From Cerioporus squamosus (Eukaryota > Basidiomycota > Agaricomycetes > Polyporales > Polyporaceae), in assembly GCA_022592435.1 (NCBI GenBank), contig JABYQS010000415.1:1-24132 (forward strand): a DNA stretch of 24,132 bases, in the 5' to 3' direction. Below are positions 1-10,517 of the stretch, piece by piece. Both the position numbers and the translations under genes were made by a program. The notes under the pieces are model-generated. The model did no database searches, was not told the origin of the DNA, and saw only the letters and a list, made by a program, of their open reading frames with translations. Every line of letters starts with the position of its first letter. The first letter of the stretch is position 1.

Positions 1-2367
1 GGTGGTCGAGCACGATCTGATTGGGTACAGAAAGGTAGATGGAGACAGGTGCAACCGTGCAGTCAAAGCATGGAACCGTGACAGCACTCGGAGCGCCTGT
101 TACTGCCGGGGTCTAGTCACCCCAAATTACCGTCAGTCAACGCCAGCGACGATTGACCAGACAACGTTCATGGCCACTCCTCGTGGTGGAGCAAGAATAC
201 CGCTCGCCGTATTGCGCGCCGGACTGCAATTGGCTGTGGCGACACGGTCGGTGATTATGGTGTGCCCTTGTTCCATCAGATTGACGCGTTCCTCACATCA
301 GGAAAAACTCCCCGTCCTATGGCCCCTAATCCACCTAATTATGGCAATTAGCGGGCATTAGACGATTTATACTAAAACTCGAGGTCCCTTTATAATGAGA
401 GGTCAGTAGTGTGCATTAGAGCGATTAAGCGCTCACATGGGGACTGCAGGCTGCAGATCGTTCACGACACTAGCAATCCGCGTAATGAAGAGATGAATAG
501 TATGGCATCTGATACTTAAACACACAGGTACATCAAACTATGTACATGATCTACTCGGTCGAACGACGCTAGCCTAGTAACGCAATGGATGCGCTAAGCA
601 TGTTCCGCCTACCGGTACTCACGACGTGATGAGCCCGCGCGACATGGCCTGGCATCAGGCCCAGGCAATGCAGGATGGTCCGTGCACGGTACATGCGGCT
701 CGAGCAAGAGCTATAGACACACGACATGACGTGGTATGTCGTATAGCCGGAGAACTTACTGGCGGTGGTTGAGAACAAAACTCGAACCCTACCGCTGTGC
801 TGCGTACCAATATACTCGTGACCGGCACACCCAACACCCACATCTCCTATAGACAACTGCGCACGAGGGGTTGCTGTAAGTGGGATCGATGCATCCCATG
901 AGAAGATATCGATGGCAGCGACGGCTGGAGGATACACATTGGTGAGTATCCCCGGCCTCCCAACCTAACGACAGAGGAGACTTACAGCAGATATACTATC
1001 GCCTAGCGGTCGAGAGCCACCAGAAGTCATCTAGTATTGAGCATCCACGGGGATGACTGTGTTGTCCAATTGAGAGAAAAAAATTGAACAGGCGTACCTG
1101 AGAGCCGTGTGCGCAACGAGACACCTTAGAACTGCAGATGCGAGACTGAGGCCATCCACCGTAAGCACAGAGAGTGAGACAACATGTAAGTCTTGAGCGG
1201 TGCACGAAGAGCGAGCACAGGAAGTCAGGCGAGCAGCCGCAGCAAGGAGGAAGGTTGAAGTTAGCCCGCGTCAAGGGTCGAGGAGTAAGTCGCGACAAGG
1301 TCGCGAAGGATTTTCTCGGGCGCTTCACCTGCCGGGCTTTGCCGACCTGGTTTAGGGCAGGTGCAGTTGTACTTCACTCGGAAAGAAGGGTTGCATTGAA
1401 CGTTGTCTACGGTGAATTGTTGCATTTCCAGCACACCTCCGGGATACAAACTGTGTCGCTTGACTGTTGCTGACCATAGGGGCGTGTTTGAGCTTCAATC
1501 TCTGTGTTGGTTAACATGTCTACCGGTAAGTTGACATTAGTAGCATTATTGCGATCTACTCACTAATTTATTGCTAATTATGAGGGGGAGTTTTCCCTGA
1601 TGCACAGGACGTCAGGAAGGTCGCCTGCTGCTTGGTCCATGTCGCATGTCATGCGTCTGGAGGCGGCGCATATCCCTATGGATACTCTCGACATGGGGAG
1701 AACGTTGTTCGCTGCCGGCGCCACGAGCGCAAGGGCGGACATGAAGTGGTCGTACGTGGTGAGATAGCGGGTGGTCAGTGCCCTCTCTTGTCAATTCACG
1801 TCTAGGGACTGCACGCAATCCGAGCACGGGGCTTCGGCCTAGTTCCCCGCCACACTACTTGAGGACATATATACATCGGACAGCTCATTGCGCGCTGGCC
1901 CTACCTCCCGTCTCTCGTGCTGCTTGTCTCCCCTTGTGGCCGGCCACTCGCTCCGGTTTGGCGTTTAGTTGAATGCGCCGCTGGTCCCTCCCGGAACTCA
2001 AGAAGTTTCCGCGAGTCGCCTTGCGCAATGGTGACCGCGTCGATGCCGTACGCTCCTTCCCCCCCCCCCCCCCCCTTATGTTACTTATCCACGTGGCGCA
2101 CCTCGAGTTTCACGGCCTGCGACATCGAAGTCTGCTCTGGCTTGCCAGGGCAGTGGGGGATATCTACGGGACACCAAACCCTCCGCGGATTATCCACCAC
2201 CGGAATGCACAGCGTCGTCGCCTAGTTCATTCACAACCCGCATGTAACCATGCTTCAGCGCTCGCTGCCGCGTTGTGAGGGCGGAGGAGGTGCGATAAAG
2301 GCAGTATTTCGCACTCGGCATTGTCTCGCACCTCTCTACCTTCTCCTCCGCACCACAGACCACCAGC
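1..2367. other. Region without a supported gene
   Basis: No reading frame here has a convincing start, splice sites and protein character together. The open frames are short, overlap on both strands and are low in recognisable motifs. The stretch holds a run of 17 C at 2059-2075. It also holds an imperfect inverted repeat, a GGAGGAGGTGCGA-like arm near 2283-2295 and a complementary arm near 2326-2352, just before the start of the next gene; this could be promoter or 5' UTR structure. A decayed gene cannot be excluded. Confidence 0.5.
2059..2075 (+). repeat. Poly-C homopolymer (17 nt)
   Basis: An uninterrupted run of 17 C residues, seen directly. Such runs mutate by slippage and are error-prone in sequencing, so the exact length should not be trusted. 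It lies in non-coding sequence about 290 nt before the next gene. Confidence 0.9.
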
Positions 2368-3514
2368 ATGGACTTCCACCTTAGCGCCGGATACGAGAGA
2401 AGCGTTGTCGCCCCCGCCCAGTCCTCCTCCCTTCCGGAAATCCGCCCTGCATCGCTCAGGCTCATTCAACCTCTCAGTATGACGGTAAGCAGCGAATTCT
2501 CTCTGTCCTCTCCGCTGGCTGACTTTGTGTGCCTCCACACCACTCAGCTCGAACAATCCCCGGATGGGACCGAGATCCTGTCACCTCGGCGGGAGCCGAC
2601 TCAGTTCAAACTCTACGGCGTATGGTATCCTCAGGTCGTGTCAACGGACGGGTTTGACCCTTTCGACATCGGGACTTTGGCTGTATATCCCGATGGCAAG
2701 ACGCTGTACGTCAATGCAGGACGCGGACAGTGGTTGCTTGTGAGACCATCTCCCGAGCACTTCTCCGACGTGAGCATGGAGTCGGCGGCGCGCCTTGTGG
2801 TTTATTCATGGTGTCGCGACAGGTGGGCAACCAAAGCCGTCCAAACTCGGCCCTGGGCGACGGGAGTACTGGGCTCACGTCGCCTGGACTTGGTGCACAA
2901 GGGATTGTACGCCCACCGGAATCAGTGAGTCAGGTTTCTCCTCGACTTCTACGTATTGTTAATCTGGGCACAGGTTGGGAAAGCACGTGGTGTCCGAGAG
3001 GCGCAAGCCCATGTAGTCCCTCTCAATGTTTCTCTATCTGATGCCAAACTCGGAAGGGTCGAAGATCCGAACACTCGCGCGTTCACCGGGGACTTCGCGA
3101 AGCACCAGAAAGCATACGTGTCGTACGAGGTGATACAATCTTGTCTCCAGCTCGCAGGAAAGTGTCCGCTCACGTGTGTCTTCCTTGGGCAGATTGACGC
3201 ACTCAACGTGCATCGGAAACAGATCTACATCCGGGCTCCTCGGAAGGGGCCCTATAGTCGATCCAGGATCGCTCAGCTTCTTGCCAGAGACATAGAGCGC
3301 GCTTGGGTAAGTCTCAGTTGCCACTCCAGGCCGTTGGTGTTCCGGGCATGTCATTGACCGGATGGCTCGGTAGACCACCGCGAAAACGAGGGGAGAATGT
3401 CCGCTGTGGAGTGGAGAGGAGGTTGGGCTTGAGCAGGTATTCCTGCTAGATGTCCGGAGAGTCTCCCGGGGTGGCATCAAGGTCGCCCTCAGTTTCATGC
3501 CCCGCTGCGCGTAG
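2368..3514 (+). CDS. Uncharacterised protein, four-exon model (about 290 aa)
   Basis: I do not recognise this family. The model joins 2368-2484, 2548-2892, 2974-3306 and 3437-3514 and totals 873 nt in one consistent frame. Intron 1 (63 nt, GTAAGC...CACTCAG) and intron 3 (130 nt, GTAAGT...GAGCAG) have good borders. The 2893 donor (GTGCAC) was chosen because the stronger-looking donor at 2925 would bring an early stop after splicing to 2974. Intron 1 has a length divisible by three and no stop, so retention would keep the frame. The protein begins MDFHLSAGYERS. It has a mixed polar and hydrophobic composition, no signal peptide and no clear membrane span. The central part contains DGKTLYVNAGRGQWLLV and the third exon a basic stretch RKGPYSRSRIAQLLARDIER. 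The last exon ends at TAG 3512-3514 and is the least certain part. Its function is unknown. Confidence 0.45.
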
Positions 3515-4251
3515 CCGCTCCATGTTCTCGAGCCACACCTCCGAGTGGCTTGCGGTCCGTCATATTCTCGTCAAATATATTATTATATCACACGTTGGGA
3601 CGAGTTCTAACATTCGCCGATGTCTCAAGTGGCTCGTCGCATTACGGTCTCGTTCACTCCCGACGAAGGGAGGGCTCTCTTCGTCCGGCGTGTCCGGACT
3701 CATTCTTGTCATCTCTGCGAGCAATCCTGGAGGAGGACATCGAAGAGTTCAACCATAACTTGAGATATTCGAACGTTCGGACCTCCGAACTCGCCGCCAG
3801 CGTGGCGCTTAAGATCTAAGATGCCTTATTTAGGGTAGGCGTCTCTGGCAGTAGTAGTACTGCCACGACTCAGACTTACTGAGATGACCAGCCTATCCTT
3901 ACTAGTAGTAGTACCATTAGTGGCCTCTGTCATGACCGCCTTTCCTGTCCCGCTCCCTCGTTGGCTCTCTAAGCATACGAACGTCCTCGTGGAAGAGGCT
4001 GTTCCTGGCTCACGACGACTGCGCCGGTTCGTCTAATGATACTCTCGCAGTGCCTCAGGTCTGTCTATCATACATCAAGTTTGGAAATGACTGACAAAGC
4101 GTCCATACTTCCAAGTGTCGGGCATCCATGGACCAACTCAACTGTATAAGAAACCGATGGGCGAAGATCTGCACGGCGTTGTACCTGACCGCACAAATCC
4201 AAGACTACATATGCTCGCGCACGCGGGTTCACCACCATAACCACACGCAAG
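3515..4251. other. Gap with only weak coding signals
   Basis: Between the unknown gene and the peroxidase remnant there are short open frames. One at 3620-3757 begins MSQVARRITVSFTPDEG and contains a CHLC pair, but stops after 45 residues. A +1 frame over 3700-3819 ends in ELAASVALKI. They could be damaged 3' exons of the upstream gene. A perfect 8-bp-arm palindrome (TGGCAGTA/TACTGCCA, 4-nt loop) sits at 3846-3865. Around 4082-4233 another frame reads PMGEDLHGVVPDRTNPRL and may be a decayed upstream part of the peroxidase-like gene. Confidence 0.35.
3846..3865. repeat. Perfect short palindrome / hairpin
   Basis: TGGCAGTA, the loop GTAG, then TACTGCCA: two perfectly complementary 8-nt arms. 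It follows the last weak open frame of the preceding region, so it could form a hairpin in a 3' UTR. Fungal genes do not use bacterial-type hairpin terminators, so no function is assigned. Confidence 0.5.
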
Positions 4252-5343
4252 CATGGAGTAACGAACAACCTGTTGGTGGTTGGTCACAATGATACGACCA
4301 ACTCGGACAAGCGTATCTTTGGCAACGACAACGATGAGACCATGTCCTCGTGAGTCGTCCACTATCGCTTCGTCGACTGACTCGCAATGGCTGAGCCAAA
4401 TTTGACCGTCAATAGCTTTGTGGCTTCTTCTGAGCTTTTCAAATCAACGTGCGGCACGCTCTTTGCGCGCATGATCGACACCGTTCCGAAGGATGTCCAG
4501 CTGACAGAAGTCATTGAGTCATTGCCGGTCAAGCCGCAGTCGGTGCTGCTCACCTACATGGGCGACGGCATAATTCGTCTCACGGGTCAAGTGCGGGTAC
4601 GTAGATCCCTCCTTCCTCCTCTCACAGCCAAGCTGAGGGATCGCGCCGTTATGGGACACTGCTCCCAGCAGCTCTCGAACCGTCAAGATCATGTGGGCCA
4701 ACCGCGCCGGGCACACTGATCCCTCTCATGCCGATGTCCTCTCAACCAACGATGACATGCTCGCTTCGGCTCTCCATGACGGGAACTTCACCTCTGTGTG
4801 GTACAACATCGGTCCGACAGGCGAAAACTTCGCTACACGCGTCGATGCTGCGGGACTCTCGAAGTTCTGGTTCGAAATCGACGAGGGTGACAGGTCAGGC
4901 ATACGGACTGAGGACCAGAACGGCGTCGGCTTCGTGCTGCAAGACGTTGTGATGCTCGCCGACTCATCCTGCGAGTCTTTTGACACTTCGTCCATCACTA
5001 TTGACGTCGCGGTATGTCTCTGGGTCCCTTATTCCTCCGGACTGCTCTCTGAAGTCCATGATATCATTGCTCTAGGTTCGTCGGGACGTTACCCCTTCTC
5101 GCGTATACCTCAAATCCGACGTCTTCAACACTGCCAACGACGGCTCGTATATATCAGCGTCAACACGATGGATGCCAGGCCTGTCACGGGCTCGAAGAGG
5201 ACATCTTCGGAGTACGACATCTGGACGGTACAGCTTCCGGACTCGGCCCTCGGTACCAACATCGCAGTCGATGTTGGTGATCAGAAGTTCACCTCTGCGA
5301 GCTTCGTACCCTTCACATTGATCTCGGGAAAGGAGTGCCAGTA
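4252..5343 (+). pseudogene. Broken C-terminal part of a fungal heme-peroxidase-like protein
   Basis: The sequence resembles the non-catalytic C-terminal half of fungal heme peroxidases of the plant-peroxidase superfamily; this is a memory-based family call and needs a search. At 4252-4350 the frame reads HGVTNNLLVVGHND...SDKRIFGNDN, then meets TGA at 4351 and 4378. It continues from 4387 with LFARMIDTVPKDVQLTEVIE and PVKPQSVLLTYMGDG. A donor lies at 4597 or 4601. The next exon contains LWDTAPSSSRTVKIMWANRAG-type sequence (from about 4646) and runs to 5011 (SSITIDVA). An intron at 5012-5075 (GTATGT...CTCTAG) leads to VRRDVTPSRVYLKSDV. The frame then breaks in a TA run at 5148-5154 and resumes as ISVNTMDARPV, ending at 5341-5343. 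The catalytic heme-binding half is not recognisable upstream. A related tail lies on the other strand at 23858-24132. Confidence 0.5.
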
Positions 5344-5617
5344 GAGCGCCCCAATTCGAACCCTAGCATGCTGGGATGACTCTGGACTTTTGGGACTTCG
5401 ATCGGTCTCGGACTTCATTGGAATGGACATGAATCGAATACGTCATGTTACCTGGCACTTCTTGTTGACGCTCTCCTTTAGTCTTACCGGGCGATAATGG
5501 CAGCGTTTTCGTCTATGGCCCCTCTTCAAGGCCCCCGCCGACCGCGCTGAAGGTATGGGCCCTTGGTTTCCGCGACACTTCCTAACATATGAACGTTGAA
5601 CGCTCCACAGGCGATTT
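5344..5617. other. Intergenic, no gene seen
   Basis: A short open frame starts at 5499 (MAAFSSMAPLQGPRRPR, then stop). A possible intron (GTATGG...CCACAG, about 5553-5610) leads into the inverted-repeat arm, but no continuous protein results. Nothing else is supported. Confidence 0.4.
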
Positions 5618-6005
5618 AATAGGGCTGCTCAATTCTTCTGGACACTGGACGCTGGACGCAGTGAGAGCTCGTTGATGGAGGTGCTGGCCACAAGCGACAG
5701 TAGCCGAGCACCTCCTCCGACCTAACGGGCGCTCCCCAAATTCCTCGCAGAACACCCTCTTCCCGTGGTTTGTACGCCCCGCTGAATCATGCAGAGTATA
5801 GCTAGGAAGGATTCACGAATGCAGCCTTTTTTCTGCATCTTCCCGCGATTCCTATGAGGTGCTATACAGTTTTCCGTCGAGGCTGCAGCGCAGAACGCAG
5901 GTATACTGGCCGCCTTGCCGAGTCGTCGGCTCGTATCGCTTACGCCATCAAAAGGCTCTGAGAGCGTCCAGCGTCCAGCGTCCAGAAGAATTGAGCAGCC
6001 CTATT
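5618..6005. repeat. Long inverted repeat, 42-bp near-perfect arms
   Basis: The 42 nt at 5618-5659 are the reverse complement of 5964-6005 with a single mismatch. Weaker similarity continues inward for about 45 nt more (both arms contain TTGATGG and AAGCGA...AGCCGA in the same order), so each copy was probably 85-90 bp. The outermost base pairs are AATAGGGCTGCTC. Both copies encode the same peptide on opposite strands (NRAAQFFWTLDAGRS). The interior of about 200 nt has no gene. It could be a small non-autonomous DNA transposon with long terminal repeats, or two inverted copies of a gene fragment. No target-site duplication is evident. Confidence 0.7.
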
Positions 6006-6106
6006 GTGCTCCCGGCTTATGCTCTGGAACATACCGGCTCGACGAAAAGTAGGCAATACAATAAGTCCGAAATGCCTCGGGGTCGCAAACGTGCAGCTTG
6101 AAGCTT

Positions 6107-6128
6107 GAGGAGGAGGAGGAGGAGGAGA
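6107..6128. repeat. GGA trinucleotide microsatellite
   Basis: About seven tandem GGA/GAG units in otherwise non-coding sequence between the inverted repeat and the 3' end of the LINE. The stretch 6006-6340 around it holds no supported gene. Confidence 0.85.
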
Positions 6129-6411
6129 AGCACCGTGTTCGGAGCGCCGAAGCGCTCCACGAATCCCGCTTAGATAGCATTCCGAAACATACACACTCGT
6201 TGTGTCTTATAGGCCCAAATGCACCACCGCACAAATTGGGACTACGAGCGCACCGGTAGGAGTCACTGGTCGCAGCTCCAGGTCCCCCTGGGACCTTGAA
6301 CAATACGATAGAATCTCACACCCCGAGGGCGTACATCCGTAGGCCGGCCTGCGGGCATCCGCATCATGTAAGAGTCTAAGTAGTACTATATATGAGCATG
6401 TGGTGCTCGGC

Positions 6412-9400
6412 TCACAAGTCTAGTTCTAGCAGTGCGCTGTCGCTGACTACAGCAAAGAATGGGACCGACTCGACAAGCTGGAAGACGTCAAGTACGTACT
6501 GCGCGAACACCGGCAGCAACCGTTCCTTGCCCATAATGAAGTTGAGGAAAGCCATGGACGAAAGGCGGTGACAGATCTCACGAACGCCTGGTAGTAGGGG
6601 AAGGAGCGCGTCAATGAGTTGTGACTCCCGGAGTTGCTCTAACCGGGCATCGCCGCATTCGAGCAGGGTGTGCACCTCGTCTTCAATGGCGCGCCGCTTA
6701 CGACAGAAGCGGCAGACACGCCGGTGGGACGGAATCGGTGGTGAGCGGCGCCGTCCAACCTCAATACCGAAGGGATGGTCGGATGTGAGCAACCGGATGA
6801 GGGCTTCGCGGGGTTTCGTGCGCGTAAGCTTCAGGTATGGTTGCTGTGCGCAGACCTGCGACAGAGTCGGAGCGGGGGGAAGTCGACTGAAGCGGGCCCA
6901 CAGGAGGGGTAAACGACGCGAGTCTCGAACAGAGGTGTAGAGGTGGTGTGCAAGGGATTGCTCCAACTGCTGAAGGAGTGCAGCAACACTCTGTGGTGTC
7001 GGCCAGGCGTCGAGTACAATAGCTACAGGCACGGGCAGTGTGACGAGGCTATGGCAGAGATCACTCCACCAAGTGGAGTTACCTTGCTGAGCCAGCATCC
7101 AGGCTTCTCGCACCGCGGCCAGCGCAAGGGTGGGTTCGTCGCGCAGGATGTAGCGAAGATAGCGCAGCACAAGGGCCGCTCGGCGGTATCGCAATGGCCA
7201 GATCCCGGTCTCGGTGAAGAGGGGCGTGAGCTGCGAGTGCGAACCGAGCCCGAGAGCGCGGCGCAGGTATGTGTGCTGCACAGCCTGGAGCGGCTTCAGT
7301 TCGGCGTCGCTCACGTCCAAAGCCACTTCGCAGCCGTACACGAGGTGTGGCTCCACCTGTGCACGGTACATGGTGAGGACCGCAGGGGGCGGAATCGTGC
7401 CCACCGAGGACTCGAGGGACAGGGAAGTGTTGGCGATGTTGCGGGCCGCCTTGGCCTTCTTCGCATAGTGCTCCGCGAGGATGTCGCGTTTCGTCGATGT
7501 GAAGGTCATTCCAGCGTAGGTCGCAGTGTCCACAATGGATACAGGCTCGGTCCCGATGGTGAGCAGTGGGATTGATGCCGGTAGAGGGCCAAACAGTAGC
7601 GCAAGGGTCTTGATCACACAGAGGACCAAGAAGTTGAGCGCACAGAAGAGGTAAATGCGCGCACCCTTCTCCAGGATGCCGTCGTCGGACATCGACATGG
7701 CTAGGACGTCGTCTGCAATGAGGAGAAGGTTGGCTACTTGTCCGTCCAGGACTACATCATCGAGATGAGTTGCAAGTGAGAGGTCCGAGATGAAGAGGAT
7801 CCACAGAATAGGCGACGCAGGGTCACCGATCAGGATGCCGGCAAGGGCGCGAAAGGTCGCGGTGACGTCCCCATCAAAGCGAATGGTGTACTCGAGCTGC
7901 TCGTACAGCAGCCGCAGCCAGTCGATGAGGGGTCCAGATGCACCCAGCTAGCGAGCTTGACCCACAGGGCGGCCTGATTGACAGAGGGGAAGGCGTTCTC
8001 GATGTCGAGCAGAAGGACATAGAGGCGTTTGCGCAAGCTGCGGGCCTTTTCCACGCACACACGGAGGATGAGGGAATTGTTCACCGTACGGTGTCCCTGG
8101 CGAAACCCGCTCTGCTCTGGTGGAAGCCGTCCCGTGGCCTCAGCCCACTCTCGAAGACGTCGATCGATGAGCAGTGTCATCGCCTTGAGTACGCAGCTCT
8201 CAAGACCAATTGCACGATAGTTCTTGGGATCTGAACCATCGCGCCGGGGCTTCTTCACAGCCGCAATGAGCGCTGTGAGCCAGTCATGGGGGATCTGCTG
8301 TGAGTCTATGCACTTCTGGAACAGCTCGCGCAGCTGTTCAGATGGGACGTTGAATAGCTCAGCATAGGACAGCTGGTCGTGGCCCGTTGCCGTTCCCATA
8401 CCGGATTTGCGGACGTGGGCTTTCATGGCATCGATCTCCTCTACGGAGAAGGGGCGGGAGAAGAACTCCTCGGCGGTGGGGTCTGTCGACGGGCGAGGGA
8501 GATTGTCGGCTTGCAGCTGAAGAAGCGCGGCGCGCAGAGGGTCGAACTGCATCGGCAGAGTGCCCGGAGGATTCATGCGAGCCTGGAAGACCGGGAGCAG
8601 GGAGGCGGCAGAGACGGTCACCGGACGGGGTTTAGACCCGGTGAACCTGCGATATGCCTTCCAGAAGGCCGCCGGGTTTGAGCTCTCAGCCACCCGTGCG
8701 TAGTTCTCCTTCTGTATGGCGAGTAAGGAGGGAGGCCGATGTCCGCAGAGCTCCCAGGTGCTATCCGGTAGCGGGGCGTCCTCATGTCCCTCCCCATCTC
8801 GGAGCACCGTCTCGGCTACATGCGATACGCGCCTCAGCTCTGTGTGAACTTTGCGCAGATGGTCAAAGTTGCGGCATGTCGAACGGGGAGGGGGTGGCTG
8901 CCACTCCGGGGGATGAGTGAGTTGCTGCAGAGGGAGGGCAGGTGCTGAGTTCGACCAGAACGCCTCCCGGGCAAGCTGAAGTGCCTGCGAGTGGCTGTTG
9001 TTGAGACAGTGATCATGCCCGGCAGGGGGGCAGAGGAAGGAGACCGGTGCTGCGCGCGCTGTAATGGATCGGGCTGCCAAGCAGAGCACATCCCCGTTGG
9101 GGACCCGCCAGTCCAGTTTGGCGTTGTGTTCCGCCCAGTGACAGAAGGACTGCACGAGATAGTCATCGGTGGTGAAGACCCGGAGGCGAGATCGGGGACC
9201 GACTGTGTTCAGCGCCAGGAGCAGAGCAAACAGCAGGGCGCGGGATACCGACGGCGTGTCCACCACCGCGAGGGTAGTGTTACGGGCATCTCCGGGCTTG
9301 AAGAAGAGGGCTGCTACAGCTCTCTCCAAAACAGTGCCGGCTGATCCCACAGTTGCAGCGAGATAGAGCTAAGGATGGAGCAAGCCAACAAGGCACAGAT

Positions 9401-10464
9401 GGAGCATCAGCACGCTGCATGGGAGCAAACACGAACAGTGTGGAACGGACCTGTACAGGGGCATCATCTGCCCATACATGTCCATATATACGCTCAATAG
9501 GGTCTCGCGGCGTGCAGTAGTCGAGGAGAAGATCGGCCAGGAAGATGTCCAGTGGGCGCGGCGGTTGTTGTGCGCCTCGAACCGCCTGCTGCGGACTCCG
9601 TGGGCGTGAAGAAACAGCTGTCGATGCAGATGCGCCTGAGGCGGGGGAAAACGCGAGAGACAGCACGATGGGGGCATGATCGGACCATTTCTCCAGTGGC
9701 GCAAGGACACTGAACTTGATAGCACGGTCCGGTGTGAGCAAGGAGGCAGAGACGATCCCAAAATCAATGACTGTCTTGCCGAGGGCTTGGAAGGAGGTAT
9801 AGCTGGCCCGGGAGGCGGATGAGTGATATTCAGAGCCATTGAGGACCTCCATGTTGAGGTCCGTGCAGAGTTCCAGCACACGGAGACCACGCGGGTTGGG
9901 CGAGGCAGTGTCCGGTGATGTTCGCGGCAGCGTGTGCGAGCGCTGGGCTATGCGCGCATTGAAGTCCCCCATAAGGACAAGGCTCGTTTCGGAGGCATGA
10001 TGCACGGGCAGCGCGAGCTCCGTGAGGTACTGGACTGGGGTGAGCTTGTGGTGGGGAACCCAGGGAGAACGTTCGGGCGGTAGGTAGACATTGAAGAGGG
10101 TGATGTCATGGATGCGCAGCATCATTACTTCGGACTGGCCGGGCGGCGTAATGTCGCGCACTGGGAGCGCCGAGTGAAAAATGGCTAACAACCCGCCACC
10201 CTGATGTCGCATCAGTGCTGAGGGGGGTCTGGCTAGCGCAATGCACGTGTACTCGCGCAGAAGAAGAAGTTGATCTTCCTGTGTTGGCAGCAAGTGGGTT
10301 TCCTGCATGAGGATGATGTCCCAATGTTTGACAAATGGTCGGAACCAGGGGGTGAGAGCCATTAGGGCAGCCTTGCCATGAACATTCCACGAGAGGATAC
10401 GTAGCGTACAGGCTTTTGGGGGACCACAAGGGTCAGACGAGTCAGAGTTTCTACACGAAACATT
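6412..10464 (-). pseudogene. LINE ORF2: AP endonuclease, RNase H-like segment, reverse transcriptase, zinc finger (frameshifted)
   Basis: The open frame starts after a TAA at 10465-10467. The endonuclease shows LRILSWNVHGK at its start, catalytic QETH (about 10294-10305), GDFNARI (about 9955-9972) and SDHAPI (about 9670-9687). The frame changes near 9365-9375. The next segment (about 9370-9000) has an RNase H-like pattern (TVGSAGT, FTTDDYLVQSFCHWAE, a C-terminal NSHSQALQLAREA). The reverse transcriptase follows: NYRAIGLESC, SGFRQGHRTVNNSL, motif A LLDIENAFPSV (Asp near 8004-8006), then a one-base deletion near 7951-7955. It goes on with GDPASPILW and the catalytic motif C LLIADDVL (about 7707-7715). 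Near the end is a C-X2-C...H-X4-C finger (CRFC...HTLLEC, about 6650-6715). The stop is at 6412-6414. The protein would nick DNA and copy the element RNA by target-primed reverse transcription. The copy is not translatable as one protein. Confidence 0.85.
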
Positions 10465-10517
10465 TTAACGACATATCGTAAGCCAAACATAGTAGTGGTA
10501 CGACGGCGAGGAAGATC

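Noticed and set aside
803..838. Peptide NILVTGTPNT resembling the P-loop start of an adenylate kinase 6-type protein
   Set aside because: The essential GK(S/T) of the P-loop is missing, a stop follows in frame and no downstream kinase motifs appear at the right spacing; probably chance.
6943..7575. Plus-strand open frame of 210 codons opposite the LINE reverse transcriptase
   Set aside because: It is the antisense shadow of ORF2, whose minus-strand product has clear domain motifs.
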